Source: Haplomitrium mnioides
Lineage: Eukaryota > Marchantiophyta > Haplomitriopsida > Calobryales
Assembly: GCA_049999725.1 (NCBI GenBank)
Contig: JBNGIS010039261.1
Span: 1 to 23,545, forward strand
Length of the DNA: 23,545 nt
Direction: 5' to 3'
Shown: positions 1 through 12,250 of the stretch, in pieces
Numbering within the stretch: the stretch's first letter is position 1
How the letters are laid out: the number at the start of each line of letters is the position of its first letter
Notes under the pieces: generated by a model
Seen by the model: only the letters and a program-made list of their open reading frames with translations
Databases searched by the model: none
Told to the model about the DNA's origin: nothing
Made by a program: the position numbers and the translations under genes

Positions 1-90
1 GCGCCATTTGCTTGCTTGCTTTCTTCATTTTCCTCGATTTCGTCTTCCTTTGTCTCTCCTTGCATGCATCTGTAGCTCCCATCCTGGACC
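1..90 (-). CDS. Possible internal exon, partial, minus strand, unidentified protein
   Basis: Seen: outside the satellite, the minus strand is open from position 90 to the window edge. It encodes about 29 residues starting VQDGSYRCMQGETKEDEIEE and ending in an acidic, Glu-rich tail with SKQANG. Immediately upstream (minus-strand sense) is ATCTTTTAG followed by G, a good splice acceptor. The exon would begin with one base completing a codon, which is phase 2. This matches the phase-2 donor at the right edge of the window. Inference: this is the exon downstream of a very large satellite-filled intron. I do not recognise the protein family. The segment is short, composition alone could keep it open, and another minus-strand frame here is also open, so the call is tentative. 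Confidence 0.35.
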
Positions 91-92
91 CT

Positions 93-1573
93 AAAAGATA
101 GTCTCAGTAGCCTCCGAGTCTTAAATAGTCTCATGTGTAACCTCCGAGTCTTAGATAGTCTCAGGTGTAGTGGGCTTGGCTTGGCCACCAACAATAGGTT
201 AGTTTTATTTATTTTCTCTATCCCCATCATTTCCTCTATCATCCAATAAACGGACCTAGTCTAGGGCTCCTCTTTGGCTATAAAAGAAACTTCCTTGTGG
301 GCACACTGTCCTCCGAGTCTTAGATAGCCAAAGAAACTTCCTTGTAGGCACACTGTCCTCCGAGTCTTAGATAGTCTCAGGTGTAACCTCCGAGTCTTAA
401 ATAGTCTCAGTAACCTCCGAGTCTTAGATAACCTCATGTGTAACCTTCGAGTCTTACATAGTCTCAGGTGTAATGGGCTTGGCTTGGCCCCCAACAATAG
501 GTAAGTTTTATTTACTTTCTCGATCCGCAACATTTCCTCTGTCTTTCCCTAGACGGACCTAGTCTAGGGCTCTTCTTTGGCTATAAAAGAAATTCCCTTG
601 TGGGCACACTGTCCTCCGAGTCTTAGATAGTCTCAGAAGTAACCTCCGAGTCTTAGATAGTCTCAGTAGCCTCCGAGTTTTAAATAGTCTCATGTGTAAC
701 CTCCGAGTCTTAGATAGTATTAAGTGTAGTGGGCTTGGTTTGGCCCCCAACAATAGGTTAGTTTTATTTATTTTCTCTATCCCCATCATTTCCTCTATCA
801 TCCCCTAGACGGACCTAGTCTAGGGCTCCTCTTTGGCTATAAAAGAAATTTCCTTGTGGGCACACTGTCCTCTGAGTCATAGATAGCCAAAGAAATTTCC
901 TTGTGGGCACACTGTCCTTTGAGACTTAGATAGTCTCAGATGTAACCTTCGAGTCTTAGATAGGCTTAGTAACCTCCGAGTCTTAGATAGTCTCATCTGT
1001 AACCTGCGAGTCTTAGAGAGTCTCAGGTGTAATGGGTTTGGCTTGGCCCTCAACAATAGGTTAGTTTTATTTATTTTCCATATCCCCAACATTTCCTCTA
1101 TCGTTCCCTAGACAGACCTAGTCTAGGGCTTCTCCTTGGCAATAAAAGAAATTTCTTTGTGGGCACACTGTTCTCCGAGTCTTAGATAGTCTCAGATGTA
1201 ACCTCCGAGTCTTAGATAGTCTCAGTAGCCTCCGAGTCTTAAATAGTCTCATATGTAACTTCCGAGTCTTAGATAGTCTCAAGTGTAGTGGGCTTGGCTT
1301 GGCCCCCAACAATAGGTTAGTTTTATTTATTTTCTCTATCCCCATCATTTCCTCTATCATCCCCTAGACGGACCTAGTCTAGGGCTCCTCTTTGGCTATA
1401 AAAGAAATTTCCTTGTGGGCACACTGTCCTCCGAGTCTTAGATAGCCAAAAAAATGTCCTTATGGGCACACAATCCTCCAAGTCTTAGATAGTCTCAGGT
1501 GCAACCTCCGAGTCTTAGATAGTCTTAGTAACCTCCGAGCCTTAGAAAGTCTTACGTGTACCCTCCGAGTCTT
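93..1573. repeat. 559-bp dimeric higher-order repeat at the left end
   Basis: The variant CCCCATCATTTCC occurs at 222, 781 and 1340, exactly 559 bp apart, and alternates with the CAACATTTCC type at about 500 and 1080. Each dimer is about 268 + 291 bp. Other shared marks include CTATCATCC and AGTGTAGTGGGCTTGG. Series membership ends at the first N run. A related monomer with CCCCATAATTCC appears again near 3100. Confidence 0.8.
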
Positions 1574-1673
1574 NNNNNNNNNNNNNNNNNNNNNNNNNNN
1601 NNNNNNNNNNNNNNNNNNNNNNNNNNNNNNNNNNNNNNNNNNNNNNNNNNNNNNNNNNNNNNNNNNNNNNNNN
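1574..1673. other. Assembly gap, 100 N
   Basis: Exactly 100 Ns inside the array between a short-unit head and a core segment. A fixed length of 100 usually marks a gap of unknown size. Confidence 0.97.
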
Positions 1674-2283
1674 CTCCTCTTTGGCTATAAAAGAAATTTC
1701 CTTGTGGGCACACTGTCCTCTGAGTCATAGATAGCCAAAGAAATTTCCTTGTGGGCATACTATCCTCCAAGTCTTAGATAGTCTCAGGTGTAACCTCCGA
1801 GTCTTAGATAGTCTCAGTAACCTCCGAGTCTTATATAGTCTCATGTGTAACCTCCGAGTCTTAGATAGTGTGAAGTATAATGGGCTTGGCTTGGCCCCCA
1901 ACAATAGGTTACTTTTATTTATTTTCTCTATCCCCAACATTTCCTCTATCGTCCCCTAGACGAACCGAGTCTAGGGCTCCTCTTTGGCTATAAAAGAAAC
2001 TTCCTTGTGGGCACACTGTCCTCCGAGTCTTAGATAGCCAAAGAAATTTCCTTGTAGGCACACTGTCCTCCGAGTCTTAGATAGTCTCAGGTGAAACCTC
2101 TGAGTCTTATATAGTCTCAGTAACCTCTGAGTCTTAAATAGTATTATGTGTAACCTCCGAGTCTTAGATAGTCTCACGTGTATCGGGCTTGGCTTGGCCC
2201 CCAACAATAGGTTAGTTTTATTTATTTTCTCTATCCCCAACATTTTCTCTATCGTCCCCTAGACGGACCTAGTCCAGGGCTAC

Positions 2284-2347
2284 TCTTTGGCTATAAAAGA
2301 AATTTCGTTGTGGGCACACTGTCCTCCGAGTCTTAGATAGCCAAAGA
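2284..2347. repeat. 11-bp inverted repeat linking core and 47-bp module (exemplar)
   Basis: The core segment TCTTTGGCTAT (2284-2294) is perfectly complementary to ATAGCCAAAGA (2337-2347) in the adjacent 47-bp module, separated by 42 nt that include most of the TATA motif and the first short-unit head. The pair exists only in monomers with the module. Either strand could fold back. Many, but not all, module-bearing monomers keep both arms (variants include CCAAGG and CCAATG). Confidence 0.85.
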
Positions 2348-5300
2348 AACTTCCTTGTAGGCACAGTGTCCTCCGAGTCTTAAATAGTCTCACGTGTAAC
2401 CTCCGAGTCTTAAATAGTCTCAGTAACCTCCGAGTCTTAGATAGTCTCATGTGTAACCTTCGAGTCTTAGATAGTCTCAGGTGTAATGGGCTTGGCTTCG
2501 CCCCCAACAATAGGTAAGTTTTATTTATTTTCTCTATCCGCAACATTTCCTCTATCGTCCTTTAGACGGACCTAGTCTAGGGCTCTTCTTTGGCTATAAA
2601 AGAAATTTCGTTGTGGGCACATTGTCCTCCGAGTCTTAGATAGCCAAAGAAACTTCCTTGTGGGCACACTGTCCTCCGAGTGTTATATAGTGTCAGGTGG
2701 AACCTCCGAGTCTTAGATATTCTTAGTAACCTCCGAGTCTTAAATAGTTTAACGTGTAACCTCCGAGTCTTAGATAGTCTCAGGTGTAATGGGCTTGGCT
2801 TGGCCCCCAACAATAGGTTTGTTTTATTAATTTTCTCTATCCCCAACATTTCCTCTATCGTCCCCTAGACGGACCTAGTCTAGGGCTCCTCTTTGGCTAT
2901 AAAAGAAATTTCCTTGTGGGCACACTGTCCTCCGAGTCTTAGATAGTCTCAGAGGCAACCTCTGAGTCTTAGATAGTCTCAGTAACCTTTGAGTCTTAGA
3001 TAGTCTCATGTGCAACCTCCGAGTTTTAGATAGTCTCAAGTGTAGTGGGCTTGGCTTGGCCCGCAATAATAGGTTAGTTTTATTTATTTTCTCTATCCCC
3101 ATAATTCCCTCTATCATCCCCTAGACGTACCTAGTGTAGCGCTCCTCTTTGGCTATAAAAGAAATTTCCTTGTGGGCACACTGTCCTCCGAGTCTTAGAT
3201 AGCCAAAGAAATTTCCTTGTGGGCACACTGTCCTCCAAGTCATAGATAGTCTCAGGTGTAACCTCCGAGTCTTAGATAGTCTCAGTAACCTCCGAGTCTT
3301 AGATAGTCTAATGTGTAACCTCCGAGTCTTAGATAGTGTGAAGTATAATGGGCTTGGCTTGGCCCCCAACAATAGGTTTGTTTTATTTTTTTTCTTTATC
3401 CGCAACAATTCCTCTATCGTCCCCTAGACGGACCGAGTCTAGAGCTCCTCTTTGGCTATAAAAGAAATTTCCTTATGGGCACACTATCCTTTGAGTCTTT
3501 GATAGCCAAAGAAATTTCCTTGTAAGAACACTATCCTCCAAGTCTTGGATAGTCTCACGTGTAACCTCTGAGTCTTAGATAGTCTCAGTAACCTCCGAGT
3601 CTTAGATAGGCTCAGCAACCTCCGAGTCTTAGATAGTCTCATGTGTAACCTCTGAGTCTTAGATAGTCTCACATGTAATGGGCTTGGCTTGGCACCCAAC
3701 AATACGTTAGTTTATTTTATTTTCTCTATCCCCAACATTTCCTCTATCATCCCCTAGACGGACCTAGTCTAGGGCTCGTCTTTGTCTATAAAAGAAATTT
3801 CCTTGTGGGCACATTGTCCTCCAAGTCTTAGATAGTCTGAGGTGTAACCTCCGAGTCTTAGACAGTCTCAGTAATCCCGAGTCTTAGATAGTGTCATGTG
3901 TAACCGTCAAGTCTTAGATAGTCTCACGTGTAATGGGCTTGGCTTGGCCCCCAACAATAGGTTTGTTTCATTTATTTTTTCTATCCCCAACATTTCCTCT
4001 ATCGTCCCCTAGATGTACCTAATCTAGGGCTCCTCTTTGGCTGTAAAAGAAATTTTCTTGTGGGCACACTGTCCTTTGAGTCTTAGATAGTCTGAGGTGT
4101 AACCTCCGACTCTTAGATAGTCTCAATAATCCCAAGTCTTAGATAGTCTAACGTGTAACCTCCGAGTCTTAGAAACTCTCATGTGTAATGGGCTTGGCTT
4201 GGCCCCCAACAATAGGTAAGTTTTATTTATTTTCTATATCCCCAATATTTCCTCTATCGTCCCTTAGACGGACCTAGTGTAGGGCTCCTCTTTGGCTATA
4301 AAAGAAATTTCCTTGTGGGCACACTGTCCTCTGAGTCTTAGATAGCCAAAGAAATTTCTCTGTGGGCACACTGTCCTCCGAGTCTTAGATAGTCTCAAGT
4401 GAAACCTCCGAGTCTTAGATAGTCTCACGTGTAACCTCCGAGTCTTAGATAGTCTTAGTAACCTCCAAGTCATAGAGAGTCTCATGTGTAACCTCCGAGT
4501 CTTAGATAGTCTTAGGTGTAATGGGCTTGGCTTGGCTCTCAACAATAGGTTAGTTTTATTTATTTTCTCTATCCCCAACATTTCCTCTATCGTCCCCTAG
4601 ACGGACCTAGTCTAATGCTCCTCTTTAGCTAAAAAAGAAATTTCCTTGTGGGCACACTGTCTCCGAGTCCTAGATAGCCAAAGAAATTTCCTTGTGGGCA
4701 CAAAGTCCTCCGAGTCTAAGATAGTCTCAGGTGTAACTATCGAGTTTTAGATAGTCTCAGTAATCCTGAGTCTTAGATAGTCTCATGTGTAACCTCCGAG
4801 TCTTAGATAGTCTCAGGTGTAATCGGCTTGGCTTGGGCCCCAACAATAGGTTAGTTTTATTTATTTTCTCTACCCCAATATTCCTCTATTGTCCCTAGAC
4901 CGACCTAGTCTAGGGCTCCCCTTTGGCTATAAAATAAATTTTCTTGTGGGCACACTGTCCTCCGAGTCTTAGATAGTCGCAGATGTAACCTCTGAGTCTT
5001 AGATAGTCTCAGTAACCTCCGAGTCTTAGATAGTCTCATATGTAACCTCCGAGTCTTAGATAGTCTCAGATGTAATGGGCTTGGCTTCCCCCAACAATAG
5101 GTTAGTTTTATTTATTTTCTCTGTCCCCAATATTTCCTCTATCGTCCCCTAGACATACCTAGTCTAGGGCTCCTCTTTGGCCATAAAAGAAATTTCCTTG
5201 TGGGCACATTGTCCTCCGAGTCTTAGATAGCCAAAGAAATTTCTTTGTGGGCACACTGTCCTCCGAGTGTTAGATAGTGTCAGGTGTAACCTCCGAGTCT

Positions 5301-7192
5301 AAGATAGTCTCTCGTGTAACCTCCGAGTCTTAGATTGTCTCAGTAACCTCCGAGTCTTAGATAGTCTCATGTGTAACCTCCGAGTCTAAGATAGTCTCAC
5401 GTGTAATGGGCTTGACTTGGCCCCCAACAATAGGTTAGTTTAATTTATTTTCTCTATCCCCAACATTTCCTCTATCGCCCATAAGACGGACCTAGTCTAG
5501 GGCTCCTCTTTGGCTATAAAAGAAATTTCTTTGTGGGCATACTGTCCTCTGAGTCTTAGATAGCCAAAGAAATTTCCTTGTGGGCACACTGTCCTCCGAG
5601 TCCTAGAGAGTCTCAGGTGTAACCTCCGACTCTTAGATAGTCTCAGTAACCTCCGAGTCTTAGATAGTCTCATGTGTAACCTCCGAGTCATAGATAGTCT
5701 CAGGTGTAATGGGCTTGGCTTTGCCCCCAACAATAGGTAAGTTTTACTTATTTTCTCTATCCCCAACATTTCCTCTATCGTCCCCTAGACGGACCTAGTC
5801 TAGGGCTCCTCTCTGGCTATAATAGAAATTTCCTTGTGGGCACACTGTCCTATGAGTGTTAGATAGCTAAAGAAATTTCCTTGTGGGCACACTTTCCTCC
5901 GAGTCCTAGAGAGTCTCAGGTGTAACCTCCGAGTCTTAGATACTCTCGGTAACCTCCAAGTCTTAGATAGTTTCATGTGTAACCTCCGAGTCTTAGATAG
6001 TCTCAAGTGTAATGGGCTTGGCTTGGCCGCCAATACTAGGTTAGTTTTAATTATTTTCTCTATCCCAACCATTTCCTCTATCGTCCCCTAGACGGACCTA
6101 GTCTAGGGCTCCTCTTTGGATATAAAAGAAATTTCGTTGTGGGCACACTGTCCTCCGAATCTTAGATAGTCTGAGGTGTAACCTCCGAGTCCTAGATAGG
6201 CTCAGTAACCTCCGAGTCTTAGATAGTGTCATGTGTAACCTCCGAGTCTTACATAGTCTCAGGTGTAATGGGCTTGGCTTGGCCCCCACCAATTGGTTAG
6301 TTTTATTTATTTTTTCTATCCCCAACATTTCCTCTATCGTCCTCTAGATGGACCTAACCTAGCGCTCCTCTTTGGCTATAAAAGAAATTTGTTTGTGGGC
6401 ATACTGTCCTCCGAGTCTTAGATAGCAAAAGAAATTTCCTTTTGGGCATATTGTCCTCCGAGTCTTAGATAGTCTCAGGTGTAACCTCTGAGTCTTAGAT
6501 ACTCTGAGTAACCTCCAAGTCTTAGATAGTTTCATGTGTAACCTCCGAGTCCTAGATAGTCTCAAGTGTAATGGGCTTGGCTTGGCCCCCAATACTAGGT
6601 TAGTTTTAATTATTTTCTCTATACCCAACATTTCCTCTATCATCCCCTAGACGGACCAAATCTAGAGCTCCTCTTTGACTATAAAAGAAATTTTGTTGTG
6701 GGCACACTGTCCTCCGAGTCTTAGATAGTCTGAGGTGTAACCTCCGAGTCTTAGATAGGCTCAGTAACCTCCGAGTCTTAGATAGTCTTAAAAACCTCCG
6801 AGTCTTAGATAGTCTCATGTGTAACCTCTGAGTCTTCGATAGTCTCAGGTGTAATTGGCTTGGCTTGGCCCTCAACAATAGGTTAGTTTTATTTATTTTC
6901 TGTATCCGCAACTTTTCCTCTATCGCCCATTAGACAGACCTAGTCTAGGGATCCCCTTTGGCTATAAAAGAAATTTCCTTGTGGGCACACTGTCCTCCAA
7001 GTTTTAGATAGTCTCATGTAAAACCTCTGAGTCTTAGATAGTCTCAGGTGTAGTGGGCTTGGCTTCGCCCACAACAATAGAAAAGTTTTGCTTATTTTCT
7101 CTATCCCCAACATTTCCTCTATCGTCCCCGAGACGGACCTAGTCTAGGGCTCCTCTTTGGCTATAATAGAAATTTCCTTGTGAGCACACTGT

Positions 7193-7333
7193 CCTCCAAG
7201 GCTTAGATAGCCAAAGAAATTTCCTTGTGGGCACACTGTCCTCCGAGTCTTACATAGCCAAAGAAAGTTCCATGTGGGCACACTGTCCTCCGAGTCTTAG
7301 ATAGCCAAAGAAATTTCCTTGTGGGCACTGTGT
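7193..7333 (+). repeat. Local expansion: three tandem copies of the 47-bp module
   Basis: Three consecutive 47-bp modules (7193-7239, 7240-7286, 7287-7333) lie between one monomer core and its short-unit block. The copies have private changes (GCTTAGATAG in the first, TTACATAGCC and AAGTTCCATG around the second), so the expansion is not brand new. This is the largest module expansion I found in the window. Confidence 0.9.
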
Positions 7334-7629
7334 CCTCCGAGTCTTAGATAGTCTCAAGTGTAACCTCCGAGTCTTAGATACTTTCTGTAACCTCCGAGTC
7401 GTAGATAGTTTCATGTGTAACCTCCGAGTCAAAGATAGTCTCAAGTGTAATGGGCTTGGCTTGGCCACCAATACTAGGTTGGTTTTAATCATTTTCTCTA
7501 TCCCCAACATTTCCTCTATCGTCCCCTAGACGGACCTAATCTAGGGCTCCTTCTTGGATATAAAAGAAATTTCGTTGTGGGCACACTGTCCTCCGAGTCT
7601 TAGATAGTCTCAGGTGTAACCTCTGAGTC

Positions 7630-7729
7630 NNNNNNNNNNNNNNNNNNNNNNNNNNNNNNNNNNNNNNNNNNNNNNNNNNNNNNNNNNNNNNNNNNNNNNN
7701 NNNNNNNNNNNNNNNNNNNNNNNNNNNNN
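7630..7729. other. Assembly gap, 100 N
   Basis: 100 Ns within a Y-type monomer. The sequence breaks in a second short unit and resumes in TTTTATTTATTTTCTC of a core. Confidence 0.97.
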
Positions 7730-10700
7730 TTTTATTTATTTTCTCTATCCCCAACATTTCCTCTATCGTCCCCTAGACGGACCTAGTCTAGGGCTCCTAT
7801 TTGTCTATAAAAGAAATTTCCTTCTGGGTACACTGTCCTCCGAGTCTTAAATAGTCTGAGGTGTAACCTCCGACCTCCGAGTCTTAGATAGTCTCAGTAA
7901 TCCCGAGTCTTAGATAGTCTCATGTGTAACCTCCGAGTCGTAGATAGTCTCAAGTGTAATCGGCTTGGCTTGGCCCCCAACAATAGGTTAGTTTTTTTTA
8001 TTTTCTCTATCCCCGACATTTCCTCTATCACCCATTAGACGAACCTAGTCTAGGGCTCCTTTTTGGCTATAAAAGAAATTTCTTTGTGGGCATACTGTCC
8101 TCCGAGTCTTAGATAGCTAAAGAAATTTCCTTGTGGGCACTCTCTCCTCCGAGAATTAGATAGTCTCAGGTGCAACCTCCAAGTCTTCGATAGTCTCAGT
8201 AACCTCCGAGTCTTAGATAGTTTCATGTGTAACCTCCGAGTCTTAGATAGTCTCAAGCGTAATGGGCTTGGCTTGGCCCCCAATACTAGGTTCGTTTTAA
8301 TTATTTTCTCTATACCCAACACTTCCTCTATTGTCCCCAAGACGGACCTAATCTAGAGCTCCTCTTTGGCTATAAAAGAAATTTCGTTGTGGGCACACTG
8401 TCCTCCTAGTCTTAGATAGTCTGAGGTGTAACCCTAAAACCGAGTCTTAGATAGTCTCATGTGTAACCTCCGAGTCTTAGATAGTCTCAAGTGTAATGGG
8501 CTTGGCTTGGCCCCCAACAATAGGTTAGTTTTATTTATTTTCTCCATCCCCAACATTTCCTCTATCGTCCCCTAGACGGACCTAATCTAGGGCTCCTCTT
8601 TGTCTATAAAAGTAATTTGTTTGTGGGCCTACTGTCCTCCGAGTCTTAGATAGCCAAAGAAATTTCCTTGTGGGCACACTGTCCTCTGAATCTTAGATAT
8701 TCTGAGGTGTAACCTCCAAGTCTTAGATAGTCTCAGTAATCCCAAGTCTCAGATAGACTCATGTGCAACCTCCGAGTCTTAGGTAGTCTCAGGTGTAATG
8801 GGCTTGGCTTGGCCCCCAACAATAGGTTAGTTTTATTTATTTTCTCTATCCCCAACATTTCCTCTATCGCCCATTAGACGGACCTAGTCTAGGGCTCCTC
8901 TTTGGCTATAAAAGAAATTTTTTTGTGGGCATAGTGTCCTTTGAGTCTTAGATAGCCAAAGAAATTTCCTTGTAGGCACACTATCCTCCGAGTCTTAGAT
9001 TGTCTAAGGTGTAACCTCCGAGTCTTAGATAGTCTCAGTAACCTCCGAGTCTTAGATAGTTTCATGTGTAACTTCCGAGTCTTAGATAGTCTCAAGTGTA
9101 ATGGGCTTGGCTTGGCCGCCAATACTAGGTTAGTTTTAATTATTTTCTCTATACCCAACATTCAATCTATCGTCCCCTAGACGGACCTAATCTAGAGCTC
9201 CTCTTTGGCTATAAAAGAAATTTCGTTGTGGGCACACTGTCCTCCAAGTCTTAGATAGTCTGAGGTGTAACCTTCGAGTCTTAGATAGGCTCAGTAACCT
9301 CTGAGTCTTAGATAGTCTCATGTGTAACCTCCGAGTCTTAGATAGTTTCAGGTGTAATGGGCTTGGCTTGGCCCCCAACAATAGGTTAGTTTTATTTATT
9401 TTCTCTATCCTCAACATTTCCTCTATCGTCCCCTAGACGGACCTAATCTAGGGCTCCTCTTTGTCTATAAAAGAAATTTCCTTGTGGGTACACTGTCCTC
9501 CGAGTCTTAGATAGTCTCAGTAATCCTGAGTCTTAGATAGTCTCATGTGTAACCTCCGAGTCTTAGATAGTCTTAGGTGTAATGGGCTTGGCTTGGCCCC
9601 AAACAATAGGTTAGTCTTATTTATTTTCTCTTTTCCCAACATTTCCTCTATCACCCATTAGACGGACCTAGTATAGGGCTCCTCTTTGGCTATAAAAGAA
9701 ATTTCTTTGTGGGCATACTGTCCTCCGAGTCTTAGGTAGCCAAAGAAATTTTCTTGTGGGCACACTGTCCTCCGACTGTTAGATAGTCTCAGGTGTAACA
9801 TCGGTGTCTCAGATAGTCTCCGTAACCTCTGAGTCTTAGATAGTTTCATGTGTAACCTCCGAGTCTTATTTAGTCTCAAGTGTAATGGGCTTGGCTTGGA
9901 CCCCAACAATAGGTTAGTTTTAATTATTTTTTGCTATACCCAACACTTCCTCTATCGTCCCCTAGACGGACATAATCTTGAGATTTTCTTTGGCTATAAA
10001 AGAAATTTCGTTGTGGGCACACTGTCCTCCGAGTCTTAGATAGTGTGAGGTGTAACCTCCGAGTCTTAGATAGGCTCAGTAACCTCCGAGTCTTAGATAG
10101 TCTCAGGTGTAATGGGCTTGGCGTGGCCCCCAACAATAGGTTAGTTTTATTTATTGTCTCTATCCCCAACATTTCCTCTATCGTCCCCTAGACGGACCTA
10201 GTCTAGGGCTCCTCTTTGGCTATAAAAGAAATTTCCTTGTGGGCACATTGTCCTCCGAGTCTTAGATAGTCTCAGATGTCACCTCCGAGTCTTAGATAGT
10301 CTCAGGTGTAATGGGCTTGGCTTGGCCCCCAACAATAGGTTAGTTTTATTTATTTTCTCTATACCCAACATTTCCTCTATCGTCCCCTAGACGGACATAG
10401 TCTAGGGCTCCTCTTTCGCTAAAAAACAAATTTCCTTGTGGGCACACTGTCCTCCGAATCTTAGATAGTCTCAAGTGATACCTCCGAGACTTAGATAGTC
10501 TCAGTAACCACCGAGTATTAGATGGTCTCATGTGTAACCTCCGAGTCTTGGATAGTGTCACGTGTAATAGGCTTGGCTTGGCCCCAACAATAGGTTAGTT
10601 TTATTTATTTTCTCTACCCCCAACATTTCCTCTATCGTCCCCTAGACGGACCTACTCTAGGGCTTCTCTTTGGCTATAAAAGAAATTTCCTTGTGGGCAT

Positions 10701-11326
10701 ATTATCCTTCGAGTCTTAGATAGCCAAAGAAATTTCATTGTGGGCACACTGTCCTCCGAGTCTTAGATAGTCTCAGGTGTAATCTTCGAGTCTTATATAG
10801 TCTCATGTGTTATCTCCCAGTCTTAGATAGTCTTAGCAACCTCAGAGTCTTAGATAGTCTCATGTATAACATCCGAGTCTTAGATAGTCTCAAATGTTAT
10901 GGGCTTCGCTTGGCCCCCAACAATAGGTTAGTTTTATTTATTTTCTCTATCCCTATTATTTCCTCTATCTCCCCTTAGACGGACCTAGTCTAGGTCTCCT
11001 CTTTGGCTATTAAAGAAATTTCCTTGTGGGCACACTGTCCTCCGAGTCTTAGATAGCCATAGAAATTTCCTTGTGGGCACACTGTCCTCCGAGTCTTAGA
11101 TATTCTCAGGTGTAACCTCCGAGTCTTAGATAGTTTCAGTAACCTACAAGTCTTAAATAGTGTTATGTGTAACCTCTGAGTCTTAGATAGTCTCAGGTGT
11201 AATGGGCTTGGCTTGGCCCCAACCAATAGGTTAGTTTTATTTATTTTCTCTGTCCCCAACATTTCCTATATCGTCCCCTAGACGGACCTAGTCTAGGGCT
11301 CCTCTTTGGCTATAAAAGAAATTTCC

Positions 11327-11790
11327 TTATGAGCACACTATCATCCGAGTCTTAGATAGTCTGAGGTGTAACCTCCGAGTCTTAGATAGGCTCAGTAACC
11401 TCCGAGTCTTAGATAGTCTCATGTGTAACCTCCAAGTCTTAGATAGTCTCCGGTGTAATAGGCTTGGCTTGGCCCCCAACAATAGGTTAGTTTTATTTAT
11501 TTTCTCTATCCCAACCATTTCCTCTATCGTCCCCTAGATGAACCTAATCTAGGGCTCCTCTTTGGCTATAAAAGAAATTTCCTTGTGGGCACACTGTCCT
11601 ACGAGTCTTAGATAGTCCAAGGTGTAACCTCCGAGTCTTAGATAGTCTCAATAACCTCCGAGTCTTAGATAGTCTCATGTGCAACCTCCGAGTCTTAGAT
11701 AGTCTCAGGTGTAATGGGCTTGGCTTGGCCCCCAACAATAGGTAAGTTTTATTTATTTTCTCCATCCCCAACATTTCCTCTATCGCCCCC
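11327..11790. repeat. Duplicated two-monomer segment, copy 1 (offset 1,698 bp)
   Basis: Shares GAGCACACT(A/G)TCATCCGAG, CTATCCCAACCATTTCC, GAACCTAATCTAGGG, CTACGAGTCTTAGA, GTCCAAGGTGTAACC, TCTCAATAACC and GGTAAGTTTT with 13,025-13,490. Two landmarks each give an offset of exactly 1,698 bp, so the intervening sequence has kept its length since duplication. Confidence 0.75.
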
Positions 11791-12156
11791 TAGACAAACC
11801 TAGTCTCGGGCTCCCCTTTGGCTATAAAAGAAATTTCCTTGTGGGCACACCGTCCTATGAGTCTTAGATAGCCAAGGAAATTTCCCTTTGGGCACACAGT
11901 CCTCCGAGTCTAAGATAGTCTCAGGTGCAACCTCCGAGTCTTAGATAGTCTGAGTAACTTCCGAGTCTTTGATAGTCTCATGTGTAAGCTCCGAGTCTTA
12001 GATAGTCTCACGTGTAATGGGCTTGGCTTGGCCCCCAACAATAGATTAAATTTATTTATTTTCTTTATCCCCAACATTTCCTCTATCGTCCTCTAGACGG
12101 ACCTAGTCTAAGGCTCCTCTTTGGCTATAAAAGAAATTTGCTTGTGGGCACACTGT

Positions 12157-12250
12157 CCTCCGAGTCTTGGATAGCCAAAGAAATTTGCTTGTGGGCACAC
12201 TGTCCTCCGAGTCTTGGATAGCCAAAGCAATTTCCTTGTGGGCACACTGT
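12157..12250 (+). repeat. Local expansion: two tandem copies of the 47-bp module
   Basis: Two modules (12157-12203 and 12204-12250) follow a core whose own end shares the private change AAATTTGCTTG with the first module, and both modules carry CTTGGATAG. Shared private variants suggest recent local duplication at this monomer. Confidence 0.88.

Larger units (their letters stand above)
5800..10172. repeat. Three-monomer higher-order repeat series (X-Y-Z), about 0.8 kb period
   Basis: Three monomer types alternate. X has CAATACTAGG and TTTTAATTATTTTC (landmarks at 6031, 6590, 7469, 8281, 9120). Y has GTCTGAGGTGTAACC with GATAGGCTCAGTAACC and often TTTCGTTGTGGG. Z has a shortened second unit, GTAATCC(C/T)GAGTC (near 7896, 8736, 9512), and often CCCATTAGACGG. 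Spacings between X landmarks are 559, 879, 812 and 839 bp, so the first interval is an X-Y dimer and the later ones fit X-Y-Z trimers. An isolated X-like monomer lies at 12919, and Z-like units also occur at 3870-4750. Copies have diverged, so this is an older higher-order structure. Confidence 0.75.

Noticed and set aside
1-75. Plus-strand open frame at the left edge
   Set aside because: It is short, biased to Ser/Phe/Leu from a pyrimidine-rich tract, and ends in a stop at 73-75. The minus-strand reading beside a splice acceptor is more plausible.
2680-2868. Plus-strand ORFs of about 60 aa (also at 9848, 18279, 20815)
   Set aside because: These are translations of the short-unit repeats (repeated LRVLDSL-type residues) that happen to stay open; they are shadows of the satellite.
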